This document shows positions 42,342-50,770 of a stretch of DNA of 58,989 bases, in pieces. The notes beneath the pieces were generated by a model. It was not told the DNA's origin. It was given only the letters and a program-made list of their open reading frames with translations, and searched no databases. Origin of the DNA: Actinomycetes bacterium (GTDB lineage: Bacteria; Actinomycetota; Actinomycetes; Actinomycetales; Actinomycetaceae); contig JAFAAX010000020.1 in NCBI GenBank assembly GCA_023426345.1, positions 1 to 58,989 on the forward strand. Direction: 5' to 3'. Positions within the stretch are counted from its first letter, which is position 1, and every line of letters begins with the position of its first letter. The position numbers and the translations under genes are program-made.

Positions 42342-43946
42342 TCAGCGCCCCTGGTCGAGCACCTGGCGGACCTCGTCCTCGGTGAGGATCCGCCACGGCG
42401 CGGCATCGACGCCGGACGAGGACGCCAGGGGATTGTCGCCACGGGTCCACCAGCGGGCCTCGTAGGGGACGCCGTCCACCATCACGCGGTCCCCCGCCAC
42501 GTACGCGGTGTCGGCCTCCCATTCGGCGTAGGTCCCCGCCGGCAGGGAGGGCACCGGCCGGGGCGTCTCGCCCGGGAGGACCGGGCCGACGAGGCGCCAG
42601 GCGACCCGTCCGTCCCCGGCCTGCAGATCGGGCTGGTCGCCCCGGGTCGTCCACAGCGCCACGTACACGTTGCGATGCCACACGACCTTCGTCCCCTCCG
42701 CGTACATCGTGCCGGCGTCCCAGATCGCGTACGGACTGGTCGCCGGATCGTCCGCCGCCGCGGAGAGGGACGGGATCGGCTCCGGCGCGGACTGCCCCGA
42801 CTCCTCCGGCATCGCCATCGACCGGTCCGCGGAACCCATGCGGTTGCTCGCCAGGATCGCTCCGAACGCCCCGTCGTCCTGGTCCACCCCCGAGCACGTG
42901 TCCGACACGCCGGCGCCCGCCGACGTGTTCGAGGGGCACGCGCGATCGCGGTTGAGCGACCACATCGACAGCCTCGCCATCCCCTTCGCGGCGGCGAACG
43001 CCTGGACCTGCCCGGCGTCGGCCCGGGTGAACACCTCCTCGGGCGTGTCGTTGAGCCCGATCATCACGGTCGCCCCCAGCATCCCCCAGACCTGCGAGGA
43101 GGCGGGGACCTGCCCCGCCGACAGCAGCAGGCGCTCGACCTGGGAGTAGCCGGCCGTCACCGACTGCTCGACCAGCGTCGCCGGCGCCGCCGTGGTCGAG
43201 GGGACGCCGAAGTCCATCGTCATCAGGTTGACGCCGGATACCGACACTCCGGCCTCGAGCAGCTCGCGGACCGCGTCCACGCCGTCGTTGGTGAGCCCGT
43301 CCCGGTCCGCCGGAAGCGTCACCCACACCGCCAGCCGCCCGCCGCCCGCGGCGGCCTCGGACTGCACCCGGGCGATCGCGTGGGCCCGCCGCGCGCGCAC
43401 GGCGGGATCGGCGAGGGCGCGCCCCTCCAGATCGAGGTCGATCGCCGACACGTCGTACCGGCGCACGACCTCCGCGTAGGCGTCCGCCAGGGAGTCCGCG
43501 TCCTGGCAGGCGACAGCCAGCTCCTCGTTCCGCTGGCCGCCGAAGGAGATCACGGGGGTGCGTCCCGACAGGCGCACCTCGGCGATGCGCCGATCCAGAT
43601 CGAGTTGCTGCGCCGCCTCGTCGAGTCGGTAGACCGCCCCCCAGGAGGGGACGCAGGAGGCGCCCTCGTCCCCCGAGGAGGACCCGTCCCCGGAGGAGGA
43701 CCCGTCGGCCACGACGAAGGAGAGGACGACGTTGGACGCGGCCGCCCCCGTCAGCGACTCGAACTCCAGGGACGGCGTGGAGGTGACGTCGACGTATCCG
43801 CCGAACCACGGCGCCGGCGGCGTCTGTGTGGCGGAGCGGTAGTACCGCCCTCCCGCCATGACCGCCACGACGAGGGCGGCGACGACGACCAGCGCGATCG
43901 CCGCGCGTGCGGCGGAGAACCGGCGGCCCGGGAACGGGTTCTGCAC
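42342..43946 (-). CDS. GH18-like membrane-anchored protein with two chitin-binding modules
   Basis: A 534-residue protein. An N-terminal signal anchor (AAIALVVVAALVVAVMAGG) is followed by a TIM barrel with VISFGGQRN and SAIDLDLEG, matching the GH18 DGxDxDxE motif with Glu kept and the first DG altered; ISFGG and VNLMTMDFG are further GH18 segments. Two CBM5/12-type modules (about 400-445 and 470-520) have AIWDAGTMYAEGTKVVWHRN and YVAGDRVMVDG patterns. The GTG has AAGGAG six bases upstream. It is divergent from a GT2 synthase. It may trim or hold a beta-linked glycan such as chitin-like polymer or peptidoglycan. Confidence 0.82.
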   Translation of the reverse strand: MQNPFPGRRFSAARAAIALVVVAALVVAVMAGGRYYRSATQTPPAPWFGGYVDVTSTPSLEFESLTGAAASNVVLSFVVADGSSSGDGSSSGDEGASCVPSWGAVYRLDEAAQQLDLDRRIAEVRLSGRTPVISFGGQRNEELAVACQDADSLADAYAEVVRRYDVSAIDLDLEGRALADPAVRARRAHAIARVQSEAAAGGGRLAVWVTLPADRDGLTNDGVDAVRELLEAGVSVSGVNLMTMDFGVPSTTAAPATLVEQSVTAGYSQVERLLLSAGQVPASSQVWGMLGATVMIGLNDTPEEVFTRADAGQVQAFAAAKGMARLSMWSLNRDRACPSNTSAGAGVSDTCSGVDQDDGAFGAILASNRMGSADRSMAMPEESGQSAPEPIPSLSAAADDPATSPYAIWDAGTMYAEGTKVVWHRNVYVALWTTRGDQPDLQAGDGRVAWRLVGPVLPGETPRPVPSLPAGTYAEWEADTAYVAGDRVMVDGVPYEARWWTRGDNPLASSSGVDAAPWRILTEDEVRQVLDQGR

Positions 43947-44089
43947 GCGGGGCTCCTTCGGGCGGGACCGGACCTGCGGGCGGACGGGACGATCCGGACC
44001 AGGGACTCGCACCTGCTGCGATCGGCTGTATGGTATCTCGCGGAGCGGGACCGCAGGCGTCCCCGGAGTCCCGCGGGGAGGGTGCGACG

Positions 44090-46447
44090 GTGCCGAATGC
44101 GGATCGATCCGGGGCCAGGCGCCGCCAGTGGGGCGCCGAGCGCTCGACGGCGCCCCTGCCGATCCTCCACGCCAGACCGGCCGCCCGCCGCGTGTCCACC
44201 ACCCGCATCGGCGTCGTCATCGTCGTCCTCAGCTGGGCGATGTACATCATCACGACGGTCCTGCGGATGCTCCTCGAGGACGACTTCACCCGCCTGCGCG
44301 TCACGCTCGAAGCGGGCGTGTACCTGATCATCGTCACGCTGCTGTCCTTCTCGGCGCTGATGTACCTGGTGTCCCGCCTGGGGGCCCAGCAGCGCTTCCG
44401 CGATCACCGGCGCACTCCCCGCGCGCAGCTGGACGCCCACTTCTCCCACCGGTACTCCCGGAGCATCACGGTCCTCATCCCGTCCTACATCGAGGACGTC
44501 CACGTCGTGTTCATGACGATCTGGTCCGCCGCGCTCCAGGAGTTCCCCGACCTCCGGGTGGCCCTGCTCATCGACGACCCGCCGGAGCCCGGCGACCCGG
44601 AGCGCGCCCGCGAGCTGGAGGCCACCCGGCGCCTGTGCGAGGACATCGTCGAGGAGCTCGACGCGCCGCACGCCCGCGTCGCGGCGGCGCGCACCGCCGC
44701 GCTCGACCGGCTGCGCGGACGCCCCTTCGTCGGCGGCATCGAGCTGGCCCGCCTGGGCTCGGAGTACCGATGGGCCTCGCAGTGGCTGAAAGCGAAGGCC
44801 GACGCCTGGGAGATCCGCGACCACACCGACCGGTTCTTCGTCGACCATGTCCTCCGCGATCTGGCGGAGGACCTGCTCCTCACCGTCACCGCGCTGGAGG
44901 CGGCCACCGCCGCCCGCGAGACGCTGGAGGTCGCGCGCGTGGAGGAGCTGTACAACCGGTTGGTCTGGATCTTCTCCGTCTCCGCCCACAGCTTCGAACG
45001 CAAGACCTACGCCTCGCTGTCCCACGAGGCCAACAAGGCGGCCAACCTCAACGCCCACATCTCCTTGATGGGCCACCGCTTGAAGAGGGTCGAGACGCCC
45101 GGAGGCGTCCTGCTCACGCCCGTGCCCGAGGGGGAGTACGCCGATCTGCTGGTCCCCGACTCCGACTACCTGCTGACGCTGGACGCCGACTCGATGCTCC
45201 TGCGCGACTACTGCCTGCGCCTGGTCCACCGGATGGAGACCGACGGCAATGAACGGGTGGCCGTCATCCAGACGCCCTACAGCTCCTTCCGCGGGGCGCC
45301 GACCCGCATGGAGCGCATCGCGGCGGCCACCACCGACATTCAGCATCAGCTCCACCAGGGGCTCACCGCCTATGACGCGACGTTCTGGGTGGGGGCCAAC
45401 GCGATCATCCGCAAGCGCGCGCTCGACGACATCGTCCAGGTCACCCACGAGGGCGGCCTCGACATCAGCACCTACATCCAGGACCGCACGGTCATCGAGG
45501 ACACCGAGTCCTCCATCGACCTGGGCGCCCACGACTGGCACCTGGTCAACTACCCCGAGCGTCTCAGCTACTCCGCGACGCCCCCGGACTTCGGATCGCT
45601 GGTCATCCAACGGCGCCGGTGGGCCAACGGCGGCCTGCTGATCCTTCCGAAGTTCCTCCGCCAACGCCGAGCCCGCCGGCGGACGCTGCGTCCCGTGCCC
45701 CTGTCGGAGACCCTGCTGCGCGTCAACTACATGGCGTCGATCGCCTGGGCCAGCCTGGGCCTCCTGCTCCTGCTGTTCTACCCCTTCGACTCGCGCCTGC
45801 TCAGCCCGTGGGTCGTCGCCGCGGCCGCCCCGTACTTCCTGGCCATGGCGCAGGACCTCAAGGACGCCGGCTACAAGCGCACCGACGTGTTCCGCATCTA
45901 CGGGTTCAACCTGCTCCTGCTGCCCGTCAACGTCGCGGGCACGCTCAAGTCGATCGAGCAGTGGCTGCGCAACGAGAAGATCCCCTTCGCCCGCACCCCG
46001 AAGGTGGCGAACCGCACGGCGTCGCCCTGGCCCTACGTCCTGGCGCCGTACCTCATCATCGCCGCCTCCTGCCTGATCTTCCTGCTCGACTACCGGTCGC
46101 AGAACTGGGGGAACGCCGCTTTCGCCGCCTTCAACGCCGCGATGTGCGCCTGGGCGCTGGTCGCCGACATCGGGATCGTCGAGTCCCTGCAGGACCTCGT
46201 CATCGGCCTGATCGGGTGGTTCTTCGTCCCCGAGCGGCCCTCCCGGACCGCCGACCTGGGCGGCCCCGGTTCCGGCGCGGGCGCCGCCGCGGGGACGTCG
46301 GACCGCGCGGTCGCCGCCGCGGGTGCGGGCGCGGGCGGCCATCCGCAATCGCGCGCCGACTGGCAGTCGATGATCTACTACGGCCAGGTCGATCCGGACG
46401 CGGGGCCCCGCTCCCGCACTCGTCCCCGCTCCCGCCTCGACGGCTGA
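44090..46447 (+). CDS. Cellulose-synthase-like GT2 processive glycosyltransferase
   Basis: A 785-residue enzyme: two N-terminal membrane helices, a GT2 domain, and several C-terminal helices. Catalytic motifs are LTLDADSMLL (DxD), the VIEDTESS acceptor-site ED, and QRRRWANGG (QxxRW), as in BcsA-type synthases. An atypical insert of about 180 residues between strands 2 and 3 is rich in charged helix-forming residues. There is no PilZ domain. The GTG at 44090 has GGAGG eight bases upstream; an ATG at 44030 is in frame but lacks one. It probably polymerises and exports a beta-linked exopolysaccharide; the GH18-like gene is divergent. Confidence 0.85.
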   Translation: MPNADRSGARRRQWGAERSTAPLPILHARPAARRVSTTRIGVVIVVLSWAMYIITTVLRMLLEDDFTRLRVTLEAGVYLIIVTLLSFSALMYLVSRLGAQQRFRDHRRTPRAQLDAHFSHRYSRSITVLIPSYIEDVHVVFMTIWSAALQEFPDLRVALLIDDPPEPGDPERARELEATRRLCEDIVEELDAPHARVAAARTAALDRLRGRPFVGGIELARLGSEYRWASQWLKAKADAWEIRDHTDRFFVDHVLRDLAEDLLLTVTALEAATAARETLEVARVEELYNRLVWIFSVSAHSFERKTYASLSHEANKAANLNAHISLMGHRLKRVETPGGVLLTPVPEGEYADLLVPDSDYLLTLDADSMLLRDYCLRLVHRMETDGNERVAVIQTPYSSFRGAPTRMERIAAATTDIQHQLHQGLTAYDATFWVGANAIIRKRALDDIVQVTHEGGLDISTYIQDRTVIEDTESSIDLGAHDWHLVNYPERLSYSATPPDFGSLVIQRRRWANGGLLILPKFLRQRRARRRTLRPVPLSETLLRVNYMASIAWASLGLLLLLFYPFDSRLLSPWVVAAAAPYFLAMAQDLKDAGYKRTDVFRIYGFNLLLLPVNVAGTLKSIEQWLRNEKIPFARTPKVANRTASPWPYVLAPYLIIAASCLIFLLDYRSQNWGNAAFAAFNAAMCAWALVADIGIVESLQDLVIGLIGWFFVPERPSRTADLGGPGSGAGAAAGTSDRAVAAAGAGAGGHPQSRADWQSMIYYGQVDPDAGPRSRTRPRSRLDG

Positions 46448-46473
46448 ACGGGCAGGCCGACGGGCCGCCGCGC

Positions 46474-47271
46474 TCAGCCCAGCGTGGGCGAGTCGACGTC
46501 GAGCAATCCGCCCTCGTCGTCGGGGACGGTGGAGGCGGGAACGGTGGCCGTGGGGGCGTCGGGCCCCGAGTCGCCGCCCGAGCGCGCCCTCCGGCGCGAG
46601 ACGATCGCCTGGACCACCATCGGCAGGAGGGACACGGCGACGATCAGCAGGATGAGCAGCGACAAGTTGTCGTGGACGAACTGCACGCCGCCCAGGACGG
46701 AGCCCAGATACGTGATCCCGGCGCCCCACAGGAGCGAGCCGAGCGAGTTGAACGCGACGAACCGCCCGTACGGGTAGCGCGCGATGCCGGCGGCCAGGGG
46801 GATGAAGGTGCGGACGAAGGGGATGAACCGCCCGATGAGCAGGGAGCGGCCTCCGTAGCGGACGAAGTAGCGCTCAGCCTCGTTGAGGTGCTCCGTCTTG
46901 AGGAACCGCGCGTCGTCGGTGAACAGCCGACGGCCGTAGCGGCGTCCCAGCCAGTACCCCACCTGGGCGCCGAGGAACGCGGCGACGAACGTGAGGCCGA
47001 CCAGCGTGGGCAGATGGAGTCCCAGGCGCTCGTGGAGGAGGCCCGCCGTGAACAGCAGCGAGTCGCCGGGCAGCACCGGGAACAGGACGCCCGACTCGAT
47101 GAACACGATCGCGAGCGTCCCCCACAGCACCCACGGGCCCATCGACAGCAGGAGGTCCGTCGGATCGTGGAACCATCCGATGACCGTGGTCAGCCAGGAC
47201 CCGCCCTCGGCGGGCACGGCCATCGGCGCCACCGCCAGCGCGGTGCGCACGGACGCGAGGATCGGGAGCAC
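46474..47271 (-). CDS. DedA-family membrane protein
   Basis: A 265-residue protein with the DedA/SNARE-associated signature FPVLPGDSLLFTAGLL, YWLGRRYGRRLF and GRFIPFVRTFIPLAAGIARYPYGRF. DedA proteins are linked to recycling of the undecaprenyl-phosphate or phospholipid carrier across the membrane. The GTG start has AAGG upstream; an ATG at 47223 is the alternative. A reverse family A copy codes for the disordered DDEGGLLDV tail. Confidence 0.88.
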   Translation of the reverse strand: MLPILASVRTALAVAPMAVPAEGGSWLTTVIGWFHDPTDLLLSMGPWVLWGTLAIVFIESGVLFPVLPGDSLLFTAGLLHERLGLHLPTLVGLTFVAAFLGAQVGYWLGRRYGRRLFTDDARFLKTEHLNEAERYFVRYGGRSLLIGRFIPFVRTFIPLAAGIARYPYGRFVAFNSLGSLLWGAGITYLGSVLGGVQFVHDNLSLLILLIVAVSLLPMVVQAIVSRRRARSGGDSGPDAPTATVPASTVPDDEGGLLDVDSPTLG

Positions 47272-47418
47272 GGAGGGGCCTTCCAGTCGGTGGCACGGAC
47301 GCGGACCGGGCAGAGGACCGGCCGTTCGCCACTCACAGTAGCGGGCCGCCCCGGAGCGGGCCACGTGAGATCGGACGCGGGGCTCCCGGCCCGGCCCAGT
47401 GCGGGAGCCCGGACCCTC

Positions 47419-47424
47419 TAGGAT
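47419..47424 (+). promoter_or_regulatory. -10 box of a probable leaderless promoter (LPG-synthase-like gene)
   Basis: TAGGAT followed by GCCTCC and the ATG at 47431, with no ribosome site. Confidence 0.5.
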
Positions 47425-47430
47425 GCCTCC

Positions 47431-50178
47431 ATGGACGACGCGCGCGAGCACCACGGCCCCGCGGTCCCGCGCACGCCCGATCCGTCCGGCCCGCACCGCC
47501 ACGCCCCGTTCCCCCGCCGCCTCGAGCGTCCCGTGTCCTTCGCGGACCGCGTCCCGTTGCGCCAACGCCGCCGCGAGGACCTCATCGACGTCGTCCTGTG
47601 CCTCATCGGCGTCGTCTTCTCCTGGTTGTTCGGCATGTTCGCGAACTCGACGACCCAGGGCGTCACCGAGGACGTCCTGCGCGTCTCGGTGGTCAGAGAC
47701 CTCCTCCTTCTGCCGGTCACCTTCATCGAGGGTATGGTGGTCCTGGTCGCGCCCGTGGCGGTGATCGTCGAACTCGCCCGCCGCCGGCGCCTCACCGCGA
47801 TCGTCGAGTGTCTGCTCAGCGCCACGCTCACGGCCGTGTTCGGCGGCGTGCTGCTGGTCGGCCTGCGCCACCTCCCCGAGTCCCTCACCCTGCCTCTGCG
47901 CGTCCACGCCACGTCGGGCGAGGGCACGGAGATCGCCCTCAACATCGCGATCATGGCGCTCGTCGCCCTGTTCACCGTCGCCGGCCAGGCCAACAACATG
48001 CGCGCCGTCGGCTACTCGTGGTGGGGCTTGTGGCTCATCGTCTTCCTCGGGGTCCTCCGCGGGTCGATGTCGCTGCCGGGCGCCTTCATCTCCGTGCTGC
48101 TGGGACGGGCGTGCGGCTCCTTCGCCCGCTGGGTGCTGGGCTTCGAGGACCGCCGCGCCTCCGGCGTCGATCTGGTGGCGGGGCTCCTGTCGATCGGGGT
48201 CCAGCCCTCGCGCATCGTCCGAGTCGACCTGGACACCTCCGAGGAGCCGCTGTCGACCTGGATCATCGACGAGGACGACTCCGCCGCTCCCGCCGGCGCC
48301 CCCTCCCCGGAGGCGGGCGCGGTCCCGGAGACGACGCCCGCGGGGACGCCCTCGTCCGGGGATCGCGCGCCCGCCGCGCCCGCCGACGCCGACGAGCTCG
48401 AGGACGACCTCAGCGCTCCGGTCGCCGTGCGCGCGCTGCGCCAGCGGCCGGCCGCCGACCCGGACATCACCGAGTACACGGTGACGCGGCGCGTCCCGCA
48501 GGGCGATCGGCGCCACTACCAGGTGTGGGACACCCAGGGGGCGCCCCTCGACCTGGTCGTCATCGACCCCGGCCGCGAGATCACCGGCACGGCCCGGGAC
48601 ATCTGGAACAACCTGCGCCTGCGCGGGATCTCCCGGTGGATCTCCCCGTCGCTGAAGGCCAACGCCGAGCGGTCCACGCTCACCACCCTCTCCGCGATGC
48701 GCGCCGGCGTCCACGTCCCCGAGCCCGTCGGTCTCGCCCAGGCGGGGGCGTCCGTCCTCGAGGTCAACCACTCGCTGCCCCCCACGTCGCGCCTGCGCGA
48801 CCTGCCGCCCGAGATCCTCACCGACCAGATCCTCGACGAGGTCTGGCGCCAGCTCCTGCTCGCCCACGCCCACGGGCTGGCCCACCGCGACCTCACCTTC
48901 GACGCCGTCGTCATGGACCAGACCGGCGCCGTGTGGATCGTCGACTGGGAGCAGGGCGAGGTCGCCACCACCGAGCTCAACCGGCGCATCGACATCGCAC
49001 AGCTGCTCATCCACCTCACGGTGTGCGTCGGACAGGAGCGGGCGCTGGAGTCCGCGCGGCGTGTGCTCTCCGATCGTGAGCTGCGCGCCGTCGCGCCCGT
49101 CGTCCAGGGCGCGATCCTGCCCGAGAAGGTCTCGGCCGCCGTGCGGCGCACCGACACCGTCGCAGAGGTCCGCGATGCGATCGTCGGCGTCGGCGGCGAT
49201 CAGGAGGGCGCGCAGGACGGCGCTCAGGCCGTGGCCAGCGTGCAGCCCCTCAAGCTCCAGCGCTTCCAGCCGCGCACGGTCATCACCGCGACGGTCCTGG
49301 TCCTCGCCCTCATCGTCGTCATGGGCTCTCTCAACTTCGACAGCCTCGTCGAGACGATCACCCAGGCGAACCCCCTCTGGTTCCTCATCGCCTTCGTCCT
49401 GGGCGCGCTCACCTGGGTGGGCGGGGCGATCCCGCTGAAGGCGCTGTCCTCGGAGGAGATCCCGCTGTGGGACGCGATCCTCGCCCAGGTCGCCGCGTCC
49501 GTCGTCACCATCGTCGCCCCCGCGGGGATCGGCCCGGCCGCCCTCAACCTCCGCTTCCTCGGCAAGCTCAAGGTGCCCACCGCGATCGCGGCCACCACCG
49601 TGGTGCTCCAGCAGATCTCGCAGTTCCTGGTGTCGGTGGTGCTGCTCATCGTCGTCATCCTGTTCACGGGCAGCTCGTTGGGCGTCTCCGTGCCCTACAC
49701 GACCATCCTGGCCGTGGCGGCGGTCCTGGTCATCGTCGTGGCCGTCGTCCTGTCCGTGCCGCGGATCCGGCATTGGATCTGGATGAAGGCGGAACCCACC
49801 TGGCACCAGATCTACCCCCGCCTGCTGTGGATCGTCGGCCAGCCCCGGCGCATCCTCGAGGTCCTGGGCGGCAACCTCCTCATGAACATCGGCTTCATCG
49901 GCGCCTTCTGGGCCTCCGTCGAGGCCTTCGGCGGTCAGCTGCCGCTCACCACGTTGGCCGTCACCTTCCTGGTGTCGAACTCCCTGGGCTCCGTCATCCC
50001 CTCCCCCGGCGGCATCGGCCCCGTCGAGGGCGCCCTCACCGGCGGCCTCACCGTGGCCGGGCTGCCGGTGTCCGTGGCCCTGTCGGCCGCCGTCCTCTAC
50101 CGGCTCGTCACCTTCTACGGACGCGTGCCCTTCGGCTACTTCGCGACCCGGCACATGCAGAAGAAGGGCCTGCTCTGA
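47431..50178 (+). CDS. Kinase-like/LPG-synthase-like transmembrane fusion protein
   Basis: A 915-residue fusion. Six or so N-terminal helices (45-235) are followed by a Pro/Ala/Glu-rich linker (270-335, with a reverse family A copy at 48347-48356 coding PSSGD), then an aminoglycoside-phosphotransferase/RIO-like domain (about 350-590) with AHAHGLAHRDLTFDAVV and WIVDWEQGE, the His-Arg-Asp loop and Asp of the metal site. From about 620 it is an LPG_synthase_TM (UPF0104/AglD-like) domain of eight helices with APAGIGPAALNLRFL and PSPGGIGPVEGALTGG. MprF-type proteins flip modified lipids; the attached kinase-like domain is unusual. The lipid substrate is unknown. Confidence 0.82.
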   Translation: MDDAREHHGPAVPRTPDPSGPHRHAPFPRRLERPVSFADRVPLRQRRREDLIDVVLCLIGVVFSWLFGMFANSTTQGVTEDVLRVSVVRDLLLLPVTFIEGMVVLVAPVAVIVELARRRRLTAIVECLLSATLTAVFGGVLLVGLRHLPESLTLPLRVHATSGEGTEIALNIAIMALVALFTVAGQANNMRAVGYSWWGLWLIVFLGVLRGSMSLPGAFISVLLGRACGSFARWVLGFEDRRASGVDLVAGLLSIGVQPSRIVRVDLDTSEEPLSTWIIDEDDSAAPAGAPSPEAGAVPETTPAGTPSSGDRAPAAPADADELEDDLSAPVAVRALRQRPAADPDITEYTVTRRVPQGDRRHYQVWDTQGAPLDLVVIDPGREITGTARDIWNNLRLRGISRWISPSLKANAERSTLTTLSAMRAGVHVPEPVGLAQAGASVLEVNHSLPPTSRLRDLPPEILTDQILDEVWRQLLLAHAHGLAHRDLTFDAVVMDQTGAVWIVDWEQGEVATTELNRRIDIAQLLIHLTVCVGQERALESARRVLSDRELRAVAPVVQGAILPEKVSAAVRRTDTVAEVRDAIVGVGGDQEGAQDGAQAVASVQPLKLQRFQPRTVITATVLVLALIVVMGSLNFDSLVETITQANPLWFLIAFVLGALTWVGGAIPLKALSSEEIPLWDAILAQVAASVVTIVAPAGIGPAALNLRFLGKLKVPTAIAATTVVLQQISQFLVSVVLLIVVILFTGSSLGVSVPYTTILAVAAVLVIVVAVVLSVPRIRHWIWMKAEPTWHQIYPRLLWIVGQPRRILEVLGGNLLMNIGFIGAFWASVEAFGGQLPLTTLAVTFLVSNSLGSVIPSPGGIGPVEGALTGGLTVAGLPVSVALSAAVLYRLVTFYGRVPFGYFATRHMQKKGLL

Positions 50179-50386
50179 CGCTCCCCCTCCGACCCTTCCG
50201 CGAGGTCCGCCCACGTGCGACCGCGTGGTTCGCCCATCCGGGAGCGTGAGGTTCGCCCAAGTGGGAGGCGCGAGATCCGTCGAGGTCGGCGCGTCGACTC
50301 GACGGCTTCGCTCGTCTCGCCGCCGAAACCGGACCGTGTGGCACCAAAGGCTCTCGAGATCGGTACCTGTGGCGCTCGCGGCCCTC

Positions 50387-50431
50387 GAGCTCGGTACCCG
50401 TGGCAGACCTCTCCACCACAGATACCGAACT
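50387..50431. repeat. Imperfect hairpin of GGTACC-type repeats
   Basis: GAGCTCGGTACCCGTGG (50387-50403) faces CCACAGATACCGAACTC (50415-50431). It is a diverged version of the perfect hairpin at 50522-50571; a further single forward copy is at 50356-50373. Confidence 0.65.
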
Positions 50432-50521
50432 CGGCAACGCCTTTTCCACCCCAACCCCGTCACCGGACCTCCCACCAGCGCAAACGTCAGCACTCACGGC
50501 ATCACAGAATCCGACCACACA

Positions 50522-50571
50522 TCGAGTTCGGTACCTGTGGCAGACCCCACTGCCACAGGTACCGAACTCGA
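50522..50571. repeat. Perfect 22-bp inverted repeat (hairpin)
   Basis: The arm 50522-50543 (TCGAGTTCGGTACC, then TGTGGCAG) pairs perfectly with 50550-50571 over the 6-base loop ACCCCA. The inner part includes the family B core ACCGAACTC on its right arm. Confidence 0.9.
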
Positions 50572-50590
50572 GCACACACCCACCACGCGA

Positions 50591-50650
50591 ACCGAACTCG
50601 ACGCCAAACAGCACCGAAGTCGCGGGGAAACAGCACCGAAGTCGCGGAGC
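50591..50650 (+). repeat. Family B: 22-bp tandem repeat, three units
   Basis: Units start at 50591 (ACCGAACTCG), 50613 and 50635 (ACCGAAGTCG), with 22-base spacing and GCGGGGAAACAGC-like tails, as at 30982 and 55083. Confidence 0.85.
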
Positions 50651-50752
50651 GAGGCAGGGCGGGGCGGAGTAGGGCGGGGCGTGCCTCGCGCGGGGAAGAC
50701 CCGCATGGACGGCATGCCGGCGACGATCGTCGGCAGAAGCCTAGAACGCCGC

Positions 50753-50764
50753 GCCGCCCTCGTC
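50753..50764 (-). repeat. Family A repeat copy at the end of the membrane hydrolase gene
   Basis: Reverse-strand GACGAGGGCGGC, 6 bases past the stop of the leftward gene. Confidence 0.7.
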
Positions 50765-50770
50765 ACCGGG

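Larger units (their letters stand above)
50179..50770. other. 592-base intergenic region packed with repeats
   Basis: No gene is visible. From 50356 on, GAG(A/C/T)TCGGTACC(T/C)GTGGC motifs occur three times forward and twice reversed, one pair forming a perfect 22-bp hairpin (50522-50571). Three family B units (50591-50650) and one family A copy (50753-50764) follow. The first 170 bases hold GCCCACGTGCG/TTCGCCCA-type fragments without clear structure. Confidence 0.8.

Noticed and set aside
43869..43880. Family A copy in the GH18-like gene anchor
   Set aside because: Exact core match, but it lies in an Ala/Val-rich membrane helix where such codons are common; probably coincidental.
45448..45462. 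ACGAGGGCGGCC in the GT2 gene as a family A copy
   Set aside because: It lacks the leading GA dinucleotide context and encodes a conserved segment (HEGGLDIS) of the catalytic domain, so coding constraint explains it.
46474..50493. A 1339-residue protein upstream of the DedA domain
   Set aside because: The upstream part is the antisense of the kinase/LPG-synthase-like gene and has no membrane or domain pattern; the DedA gene starts at 47271.
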